A program made the translations under genes and the position numbers. Under the pieces are notes generated by a model. That model had not been told where the DNA came from, did no database searches, and saw nothing but the letters and a program-made list of their open reading frames with translations. This document shows, piece after piece, positions 15,977-22,920 of a DNA stretch of 64,000 nt; within the stretch, counting starts at the first letter, position 1, and every line of letters begins with the position of its first letter. The DNA comes from Clostridiales bacterium UBA1728 (lineage in GTDB: Bacteria > Bacillota > Clostridia > Oscillospirales > Oscillospiraceae): the NCBI GenBank assembly GCA_002315975.1, contig DCIK01000015.1:1-64000 (forward strand), written 5' to 3'.

Positions 15977-18244
15977 ATGTCTGATCAGGCGAATGCCCGA
16001 CTGTATGAGGTAGCGCTCCGTATCCGCACCATGCGCGAAATTTGCGGCTTTACCGAACAGGAGATGGCGCACAAAACCGAGGTTTCTTTAGCGGAATACC
16101 TGTCCTTCGAATCCGGTAAGGAGGACCTTCCCTTCAGCTTCATTCACAAGTGCTCTCTGGCCTTTGGGGTCGGCATTACCGACCTGCTGGAGGGTCGCGC
16201 CGCGCACCTTTCCTCCTACGCCGTAACCCGAAAGGGCAACGGTCAGGAGACCGTTAAGGAGGACGGCATTGAGATCAGCAATCTGGCGCCGGAATTCCTC
16301 AAAAAGATTGCCGAGCCCTATTATGTTAAATATGAGTATAAGCACGAGCTGCAGGATGCCCCCATCCATACCACCAGTCACTCCGGCCAGGAGTTTGACT
16401 ACATCCTCAAGGGTCGGCTGAAGGTGCAGATCGGCGATAATATCGAATATCTCAGCGAGGGCGACTCCATTTTCTATAACAGCTCCACCCAGCACGGCAT
16501 GGTGGCCGTGGACGGTGCCGACTGCCTCTTTTTGGCTCTGATTCTTCCGGGCGAATCTCAGGAGGAAAAGCTGGTTCGCAATACGCTCCTGCCTTCCTTC
16601 AAGCCCCAGACCGAGCCGCTGCTGATTGATAACTTTATCAGCACAAAGGAAGACGAAAACGGTCTGCTCACGGACATTTCCTTCCATAACGAGGATAAGT
16701 TCAACTTTGCCTTTGACATTGTGGATGAGCTGGGTCGCACCAAGCCCAACAAGACCGCCATGATCCACATCTCCAACGATCTCAGCGAGCGCAGCTTCAC
16801 CTTCCGGGATATGAAGCGCGGCAGCGCTCAGGCGGCCAATTATTTCAAGTCCATCGGCATTCAGCCCGGTGACCGGGTCATGCTGGTCATGCGGCGGCAC
16901 TATCAGTTCTGGTTCTGCATTCTGGGGCTCCACAAGCTGGGTGCCGTTGCCATTCCGGCCACCAATCAGCTGCAGGCGCACGACTTCCTTTATCGCTTTC
17001 GGAGCGCCGATGTGAGCGCCATTATCTGCGCCGATGAAGCTGCTGCCGATCAGGTGGATATCGGAGCGGAGGAATACGATCGGCCTCTCACAAAGGTTTT
17101 TGTGGGCGGACAGCGCAAGCTCTGGCGGAACTACGATGAGGAGAGCCATCTCTTTAATGTGCACTTCTACCGCACCGACGCTACGCCCTGTGGGGACGAT
17201 CCCATGATCCTCTTCTTCACATCCGGGTCCACGGGTTATCCTAAGATGGCGCTGCACTCCTACAAATATGCGCTGGGCCACTTTATCACCGCCAAGTACT
17301 GGCACGGCGTGGGCGCCAACAGCGTTCACTTCACCATCTCCGATACGGGCTGGGGCAAGGCACTCTGGGGCAAGCTCTACGGCCAGTGGCTCTGCGAGGG
17401 CACCGTATTCACCTATGACTTTGACCGCTTCGATGCCAGGAAGATACTTACCATGTTCGGTAAGTACAAGATCACCACCTTCTGTGCGCCTCCCACCATG
17501 CTGCGGATGATGCTGCAGGAGGACCTGCGAAAGTACGATTTCTCCAGTGTGGTGCATATGACCACCGCCGGAGAGGCACTCAACACCGAGGTATACAAGC
17601 AGTTTTACGAGCAGACGGGTCTTCGCATCAGCGAGGGCTTCGGTCAGACGGAGCTGACGCTGGCCATCGGCAACCTGATCGGCGATGTGGTCAAGGTGGG
17701 CTCCATGGGCAAGGCAAGCCCGCTCTATGACATCATGCTCATGAATGCGGACGGCGAGGAGGCCGATCTGGGCGAGAGCGGCGAGATCGTGGTCAGAACA
17801 GCCGACAAAAAGCCCTGCGGCATTTTCCTTGGCTACTATAACGACCCCGAGGCCACTGCGAGGGCGTGGCACGACGGTTATTACCACACCGGCGATCTGG
17901 CCTGGAAGGACGAGGACGGCTTCTACTGGTATGTGGGTCGTATCGACGATGTGATCAAGTCCTCCGGCTACCGCATCGGGCCCTTTGAGATTGAGAATGT
18001 AATCATGGAGCTGCCCTATGTGCTGGAGTGCGGCGTCTCCGCTGCTCCCGATCCCATTCGCGGGCAGGTGGTCAAGGCCAGCATCGTTCTCGCTCCCGGC
18101 ACAGACGGAACGGAGGAGCTGAAAAAGGAAATTCAGAAGTATGTCAAGACCAAAACCGCACCCTACAAATTCCCCCGTATTGTGGAATTCCGGGACAGTC
18201 TGCCCAAGACCATCAGCGGCAAGATCATCCGTCATGAGCTGTAA
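15977..18244 (+). CDS. XRE helix-turn-helix + cupin + AMP-forming acyl-CoA synthetase fusion
   Basis: Three modules lie in one 755-residue chain. Residues 10-72 form an XRE-type DNA-binding helix-turn-helix (MAHKTEVSLAEYLSFESGK). Residues 115-190 form a cupin sensor (HSGQEFDYILKGRLKV, then GDSIFY). Residues about 235-755 form an ANL-family acyl-CoA synthetase with TSGST at 415-419, an FGQTE adenylate motif, YHTGDLA, and the catalytic Lys in the C-terminal SGKIIRHEL. XRE-cupin proteins are usually stand-alone repressors, so this looks like a regulator tied to the enzyme that activates its own ligand. The start at MSDQ is chosen for the TTGAGGAGG ribosome site; the longer frame lacks one. First gene of the 2-oxoacid:ferredoxin oxidoreductase operon. 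The acid substrate is unknown; branched-chain or aryl acids are likely from context. Confidence 0.82.
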   Translation: MSDQANARLYEVALRIRTMREICGFTEQEMAHKTEVSLAEYLSFESGKEDLPFSFIHKCSLAFGVGITDLLEGRAAHLSSYAVTRKGNGQETVKEDGIEISNLAPEFLKKIAEPYYVKYEYKHELQDAPIHTTSHSGQEFDYILKGRLKVQIGDNIEYLSEGDSIFYNSSTQHGMVAVDGADCLFLALILPGESQEEKLVRNTLLPSFKPQTEPLLIDNFISTKEDENGLLTDISFHNEDKFNFAFDIVDELGRTKPNKTAMIHISNDLSERSFTFRDMKRGSAQAANYFKSIGIQPGDRVMLVMRRHYQFWFCILGLHKLGAVAIPATNQLQAHDFLYRFRSADVSAIICADEAAADQVDIGAEEYDRPLTKVFVGGQRKLWRNYDEESHLFNVHFYRTDATPCGDDPMILFFTSGSTGYPKMALHSYKYALGHFITAKYWHGVGANSVHFTISDTGWGKALWGKLYGQWLCEGTVFTYDFDRFDARKILTMFGKYKITTFCAPPTMLRMMLQEDLRKYDFSSVVHMTTAGEALNTEVYKQFYEQTGLRISEGFGQTELTLAIGNLIGDVVKVGSMGKASPLYDIMLMNADGEEADLGESGEIVVRTADKKPCGIFLGYYNDPEATARAWHDGYYHTGDLAWKDEDGFYWYVGRIDDVIKSSGYRIGPFEIENVIMELPYVLECGVSAAPDPIRGQVVKASIVLAPGTDGTEELKKEIQKYVKTKTAPYKFPRIVEFRDSLPKTISGKIIRHEL

Positions 18245-18257
18245 AGGGGCGTGAGGC

Positions 18258-18920
18258 ATGGAAAACAAACGCATTACCGTTTTCTGCGGTCATTACGGCA
18301 GCGGAAAGAGCAATCTGGCCGTGAACTACGCCCTGAAACTTCGCGCCGAGGGAAAGAGCGTCACGCTGGCGGATCTGGACATCGTCAACCCTTATTTCCG
18401 CTCCGCCGACAGTAAGCGGGAGCTTGAGGATCAGGGCATACGCGTAATCGTCTCCGACTACGCCAACACCAATCTGGATGTCCCCGCCTTGCCTGCGGAG
18501 ATATACAGCCTCTGTGATCCCGCTCTGGGCTGCGTGGTTATTGACCTGGGCGGCGACGACCGGGGAGCTCTGGCGCTGGGGCGGCTGCGGCACCAGATCC
18601 GGCAGGAAGACAATTACGCTATGGTCTTTGTGCTCAACTGCTATCGCCCCCTTACCCGAACCCCGGAGGAGGCGCTGGAGGTCATCGCTGAGGTGTCCGC
18701 TGCGGCGGGGCTGCCGGTAACGGCTTTGGCCAATAACTCCAATCTGGGTGAGGAGACCACGGCGGAGACCGTGCTGGATTCGCTGGATTTTGCAAAAGAG
18801 GTTTCGGAGCGAACCGGCTTACCCCTTGTCTGCACGGCGGCTGATGAAAAGCTCTGCCCTGCGCTGGAGGGGAAAGCGGAGGCTTTGCTGCCGCTGAAAT
18901 TACAGGAAAAGTATTATTAA
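18258..18920 (+). CDS. Deviant P-loop ATPase (MinD/CobQ-like) of the oxidoreductase operon
   Basis: The 220-residue protein starts with a Walker A motif CGHYGSGKSN (residues 10-19), a LADLDIVNP switch region at about 39, and VVIDLGGDD as a Walker B-like strand near 94. This is the layout of ParA/MinD/CobQ-type ATPases, which act as positioning factors, metallo-chaperones or amido-ligase relatives. It starts 14 bases after the acyl-CoA synthetase and precedes the ferredoxin subunit, so it belongs to the same transcript. A role in iron-sulfur loading or assembly of the oxidoreductase is possible, but this is only inference from position. No Cys pair typical of Mrp/Nbp35 chaperones is present. 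Confidence 0.6.
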   Translation: MENKRITVFCGHYGSGKSNLAVNYALKLRAEGKSVTLADLDIVNPYFRSADSKRELEDQGIRVIVSDYANTNLDVPALPAEIYSLCDPALGCVVIDLGGDDRGALALGRLRHQIRQEDNYAMVFVLNCYRPLTRTPEEALEVIAEVSAAAGLPVTALANNSNLGEETTAETVLDSLDFAKEVSERTGLPLVCTAADEKLCPALEGKAEALLPLKLQEKYY

Positions 18921-18944
18921 AATAGAACATTAAGGAAGGGAAGA

Positions 18945-19163
18945 ATGAACACCATGGTAAAACACACATTCCGAACGGAAAGGTGTAAGGGCTGCGGTCT
19001 TTGCGTTTCCGCCTGCAGCAAGCATCTTCTGGCGATCTCCAAGGAGACCATCAACAAGAGCGGTCACTATGTGGCGTACATGACCAATCAGGAAGCCTGC
19101 ACCGGCTGCTGCAACTGCGCCCTCATGTGCCCCGACTGCGTGATCCGCATAGAAAAGGAGTGA
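18945..19163 (+). CDS. vorD: 2-oxoacid:ferredoxin oxidoreductase delta (ferredoxin) subunit
   Basis: This 72-residue protein carries two 4Fe-4S motifs, CKGCGLCVSACSKH and CTGCCNCALMCPDC. It is the electron-carrying subunit of a four-subunit 2-oxoacid:ferredoxin oxidoreductase: it takes electrons from the TPP-bound intermediate and hands them to free ferredoxin, or the reverse. The ATG at 18945 follows AAGGAAGGG. A second Met four codons in is also possible. The next gene starts 4 bases after its stop. Subunit symbol follows the VOR naming because of the neighbours; KorD is equally usable. Confidence 0.85.
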   Translation: MNTMVKHTFRTERCKGCGLCVSACSKHLLAISKETINKSGHYVAYMTNQEACTGCCNCALMCPDCVIRIEKE

Positions 19164-19167
19164 GAAT

Positions 19168-20232
19168 ATGTCACAGAAGGTTTTGATGAAGGGCAATGAG
19201 GCCATAGCCGAGGCCGCTATCATTGCCGGTTGCCGTCACTATTTCGGCTATCCTATCACCCCCCAGACCGAGATCGCTGCCTATATGGCCAAGCGTATGC
19301 CCAAGATCGGCGGTACCTTCCTGCAGGCCGAGAGCGAGATCGCTGCCATCAACATGGTCTACGGTGCCGCCTCCGCGGGCGTCCGTGCCATGACCTCCTC
19401 CTCCAGCCCCGGAATTTCCCTGAAGCAGGAGGGCATCTCCTACATCGCCGGCGCAGAGCTGCCCGCTGTTATCGTGAACTCTCAGCGCGCAGGCCCCGGC
19501 CTGGGCGGCATTCAGCCCGGTCAGTCGGATTACTTCCAGGCTGTTAAGGGCGGCGGCCACGGCGACTATCACCTGATCGTCCTCACGCCCGCCTCCGTGC
19601 AGGAGATGGCTGAGCTGACGGTGAAGGCCTTTGATCTGGCCGACAAGTACCGTATGCCCGTTATGCTTCTTACGGACGGCACCATCGGTCAAATGATGGA
19701 GCCCGTCTCTCTGGATCTGAAGGTGGAAAGCGCCGTCGAAAAGCCCTGGGCTACTACCGGAACGGAAATGAAGCGTGAGCACAATATCATCACCTCCCTG
19801 AGCCTTGTGCCCGCCGAGCTGGAGCAGTGGAATCTGGATCGCTACGCCAAGTACGCCCACATTGAAGAGAACGAGACCCTCTGGGAGGAGTATATGACCG
19901 AGGATGCCGACGTGGTGGTCGTGGCCTTTGGCATTGCGGCCCGCGTCAGCAAGAACGCTGTCAACGCTGCCCGCGCCGAGGGCATTAAGGTGGGTCTGAT
20001 TCGTCCCATCACCGTATGGCCGTTCCCCAACAAGCCTCTTGCGGCGCTGGCCGCCAAGGGCGTGTCCATGGTCTGCGTGGAGCTGAGCATGGGTCAGATG
20101 ATCGAGGATGTGAAGCTGGCCACCGAGTGCAAGGTTCCCGTGAGCCTCTGCAAGCGGGTGGGCGGCATTATCCCCACCCCCAACGAGATTTTGGAAGCCA
20201 TTCGCGCTGCGAAGGGAGGAAATGAAGCATGA
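19168..20232 (+). CDS. vorB: 2-oxoacid:ferredoxin oxidoreductase alpha subunit (VorB/KorA type)
   Basis: The 354-residue protein has the pyrimidine-binding TPP fold with GCRHYFGYPITPQTEI near residue 21, AESEIAAIN (conserved Glu) near 54 and TSSSSPGISL near 76, followed by a transketolase C-like domain. With its partners it splits 2-oxoacids plus CoA to acyl-CoA, CO2 and reduced ferredoxin. The size and sequence resemble 3-methyl-2-oxobutanoate (branched-chain) oxidoreductases, but KorA enzymes for 2-oxoglutarate are close relatives. The branched-chain assignment rests mainly on the leucine dehydrogenase and LeuA-like genes downstream. The last codons overlap the next gene by four bases (ATGA). 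Confidence 0.82.
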   Translation: MSQKVLMKGNEAIAEAAIIAGCRHYFGYPITPQTEIAAYMAKRMPKIGGTFLQAESEIAAINMVYGAASAGVRAMTSSSSPGISLKQEGISYIAGAELPAVIVNSQRAGPGLGGIQPGQSDYFQAVKGGGHGDYHLIVLTPASVQEMAELTVKAFDLADKYRMPVMLLTDGTIGQMMEPVSLDLKVESAVEKPWATTGTEMKREHNIITSLSLVPAELEQWNLDRYAKYAHIEENETLWEEYMTEDADVVVVAFGIAARVSKNAVNAARAEGIKVGLIRPITVWPFPNKPLAALAAKGVSMVCVELSMGQMIEDVKLATECKVPVSLCKRVGGIIPTPNEILEAIRAAKGGNEA

Positions 20233-20984
20233 TCGTTTTTGATAAACCCAGGTCTTTGGCCGATGTGTCCACATCTTATTGCCCCGGCTGCACCCACGGC
20301 ATTATTCACCGTCTGGTGGCGGAGGCCATTGACGAGCTGGGCATCGAGGGAAACACCATCGGTATCGCCCCTGTGGGCTGCTCTGTGATGGCCTATAATT
20401 TCTTCACCTGCGATATGATCGAGGCCGCCCACGGCAGAGCCCCCGCTGTGGCCACCGGCGTGAAACGCGCCCGTCCCGACAAAATCGTCTTCTCCTATCA
20501 GGGCGACGGCGACCTGGCCTCCATCGGCACGGCGGAGATCGTCCACGCGGCGGCCAGAAACGAAAACATTACCGTTATCTTTGTAAACAACGCCATCTAC
20601 GGTATGACCGGCGGTCAGATGGCTCCCACCTCTCTGCCCGGACAGATTACCCAGACATCTCCCTACGGCCGCGACCCCAAGCACTGCGGCTACCCTGTGA
20701 AGGTCTGCGAGATGCTCTCCCAGCTGGAGGGCCCCGAGTATCTCCAGCGCGTAACCGTCAATTCTCCCAAGCACGTGAATCAGGCCAAGAAGGCTATTCT
20801 CAAGGCCTTCCGCAACCAGATAGAGGGCAAGGGCTTCTCCCTTGTTGAGGTCATTTCCGCCTGTCCCACCAACTGGGGTCTCAGACCTGACGAGGCGCTC
20901 AGATGGATCGATGACAATATGATCCCGTACTATCCTCTGGGCGTGTACAAGGATCGCAGCGAGAAAAAGGAGGAGCAGGCATGA
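20229..20984 (+). CDS. vorA: 2-oxoacid:ferredoxin oxidoreductase beta (TPP) subunit
   Basis: This 251-residue subunit binds thiamine diphosphate. The TPP motif is seen as GDGDLAS with a following VNNAIYGMTGGQ, and the N-terminal YCPGCTHG motif is typical of KorB/VorA subunits. It provides the catalytic site for decarboxylation or, in reverse, CO2 fixation onto acyl-CoA. Both ends overlap neighbours by four bases (ATGA), a sign of tight translational coupling and fixed subunit ratio. Substrate range cannot be read from the sequence. Confidence 0.86.
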   Translation: MIVFDKPRSLADVSTSYCPGCTHGIIHRLVAEAIDELGIEGNTIGIAPVGCSVMAYNFFTCDMIEAAHGRAPAVATGVKRARPDKIVFSYQGDGDLASIGTAEIVHAAARNENITVIFVNNAIYGMTGGQMAPTSLPGQITQTSPYGRDPKHCGYPVKVCEMLSQLEGPEYLQRVTVNSPKHVNQAKKAILKAFRNQIEGKGFSLVEVISACPTNWGLRPDEALRWIDDNMIPYYPLGVYKDRSEKKEEQA

Positions 20985-21517
20985 CTACCGAATATCTCAT
21001 TGCAGGCTTCGGCGGGCAGGGTGTGCTGTTTGCCGGTAAGGTGCTGGCCTATAAGGCCCTCACCGAGGACAAGAATGTCAGCTGGCTGCCCTCCTACGGC
21101 CCCGAAATGCGCGGGGGCACCTGCAACTGCAGCGTGATTCTGGGCGATGAGCCGGTGGGAACTCCCATCGTGCTGGAGCCGGATGTGCTCGTGGCTCTCA
21201 ATCTGCCCTCTCTGGATCGCTATGAGGATAGCGTGAAGCCCGGCGGCCGCATCTATCTGGACTCCGGCCTCGTTGACCGCGAGGTAAGGCGCAGCGATGT
21301 GCAGGTCTGCTATCTGCCCGCCACCGCTTTGGCCGGTAAGAACGGTATCGATGGCCTTGCCAACATGATCATGATCGGCAAGGTGCTCTCGGATCTGAAC
21401 CAGTACGATATTCCTGCCATTGAGGCGGCTCTGAAGAAGTGCATTTCTGCCAAGCATCCTGAAATGCTGGAGCTGAATTTCCGGGCACTGGAGCTGGGGC
21501 GGGAGTATCAGGAATGA
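20981..21517 (+). CDS. vorC: 2-oxoacid:ferredoxin oxidoreductase gamma subunit
   Basis: The 178-residue protein begins with the typical gamma-subunit stretch GFGGQGVLFAGKVLA and contains SYGPEMRGGTCNC, a family hallmark. This subunit binds CoA and completes the oxidoreductase. It overlaps the genes on both sides by four bases. Together with the three preceding genes it gives a complete alpha-beta-gamma-delta enzyme, so the operon can run electron exchange with ferredoxin. Confidence 0.86.
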   Translation: MTTEYLIAGFGGQGVLFAGKVLAYKALTEDKNVSWLPSYGPEMRGGTCNCSVILGDEPVGTPIVLEPDVLVALNLPSLDRYEDSVKPGGRIYLDSGLVDREVRRSDVQVCYLPATALAGKNGIDGLANMIMIGKVLSDLNQYDIPAIEAALKKCISAKHPEMLELNFRALELGREYQE

Positions 21518-22920
21518 AAGCACTGCGCATCAGCGATACCACTCTCAGGGAGAGCAAAGCCAATCTTTCCTTCCGTAAAATCTGCGACATCGCCGCCCTG
21601 CTGGATAGCCTCCGCCTGTCGGTCATTGAGCTGGGGGAGTATAACGGCTCCACGGAGAAGCGTCTGCTCCTGAAAACCATGGCCTCCACGGTGACGAGCA
21701 GTGTACTGGCTGTTTCCGTAGGCATCGACGACACGCTGGCGGCAGCCGCCATAGACTGCCTCCGGGGTGCCCCCCATCCGAGACTGCAGGTCAGCGCCTC
21801 CTTCAGCACCGCGCGGATGGAGTATATGTACGGCAAGAACAAGAAGAATATGCTTGCCGCCGTCCTCGCCGCCGTGGAGAGCTGCAGGGGTGTATGTGAG
21901 GATGTGGAGCTTCGCATAGAGGACGCCACCAGAGCCGACTTCTCTTTTCTCACCACCGTGATCGCTGCCGCCCTCGAAGCAGGCGCAGGCACCGTATGCG
22001 TCTGCGACACGGCCGGCTCTGCCCTTCCCGATGAGCTGGCGGCATTCCTCAATCGGCTGCAGAAGGAGCTGCCAGCTCTTGAAAGCGTTACTCTGGCGGT
22101 AGACTGCAATAACGCCTTGGGTCTTGCCGATGCCTGCACAGCCGCTGCCCTGCGCTGCGGCTGCGGGGAGGTTAAGGTATCGGCCTGCAACGCCGGGAGC
22201 GCTTCTCTGCTGGGCATCGTCCGAATCATCGATTCAAAGGTGGGCGCCTTCCCCCTGCAGCCGGGGGTGGAGAAGGAAAAGCTTGCCCACGCCGTAAAGG
22301 TTATCACCAATCTCTGCAATCTCTCCTCTGACGAGAAAACGCCCTTTGAGTACGGCGTACGGGAGGAACGGGAGGACATCAGCTTTACGGAGCAGGACTC
22401 ACCGGAGGCCATCAGCCGGGAAATTCAGAAGCTGGGCTACATTCTCTCCGACGAGGACAGCGAGAAGGTATACAGTGCCTTCAAGCGCATAGTTTCCAAA
22501 AAGGACCGCATTGATCTCCATGAGCTGGAAGTCATTGTGGCCTCGGAGGCGCTGCAGGTGCCCCAGACCTATAAGCTGGAAAATTCCATTATTACCACCG
22601 GCAGCAAGTGCGATGCCGTGGCGCATATCAAGCTCAAGCGCAAGGGCGAGGAGCTTGACGGCGTATCTTTAGGAAACGGCGCTGTGGATGCGTCCTTTCT
22701 GGCCATTGAGAAAATCACCGGTTGCCACTATGAGCTGGATGATTTCCAGCTGCAGGCCATTACCGAGGGCAAGGAAGCCATGGGTCAGACGCTGGTGAAG
22801 CTCCGCTCCAAGGGTAAGGTTTATTCCGGCAAGGGCGTATCCACCGATATTGTGATGTCGGCCATTGAAGCCTACCTGAACGCCCTTAACAAGATCGTCT
22901 ATGAGGAGGAACGGGCATGA
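21514..22920 (+). CDS. LeuA/homocitrate synthase-like protein with altered active site
   Basis: The 468-residue protein has the HMGL-type TIM barrel (residues 1-265) and a C-terminal LeuA dimer/allosteric domain (about 350-468, from KLENSIITTGS). The family condenses acetyl-CoA with a 2-oxoacid such as 2-oxoisovalerate. The usual DTTLRDGEQ is DTTLRESKA here: the Arg is kept, the Asp is replaced. The metal ligands HxHND are DCNNA (Asp197, Asn199), and the NGxGERAGN motif is also lost (SACNAGSAS). It may therefore bind metal differently, catalyse another reaction, or serve as an allosteric amino-acid sensor for the operon. Four-base overlaps on both sides show it is co-translated with the oxidoreductase and the second ligase. 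Confidence 0.7.
   Translation: MKALRISDTTLRESKANLSFRKICDIAALLDSLRLSVIELGEYNGSTEKRLLLKTMASTVTSSVLAVSVGIDDTLAAAAIDCLRGAPHPRLQVSASFSTARMEYMYGKNKKNMLAAVLAAVESCRGVCEDVELRIEDATRADFSFLTTVIAAALEAGAGTVCVCDTAGSALPDELAAFLNRLQKELPALESVTLAVDCNNALGLADACTAAALRCGCGEVKVSACNAGSASLLGIVRIIDSKVGAFPLQPGVEKEKLAHAVKVITNLCNLSSDEKTPFEYGVREEREDISFTEQDSPEAISREIQKLGYILSDEDSEKVYSAFKRIVSKKDRIDLHELEVIVASEALQVPQTYKLENSIITTGSKCDAVAHIKLKRKGEELDGVSLGNGAVDASFLAIEKITGCHYELDDFQLQAITEGKEAMGQTLVKLRSKGKVYSGKGVSTDIVMSAIEAYLNALNKIVYEEERA

Noticed and set aside
16088..18274. A 728-residue minus-strand frame opposite the XRE-cupin acyl-CoA synthetase
   Set aside because: The plus-strand protein has complete ligase motifs; the opposite frame is His/Gly/Val-rich noise.
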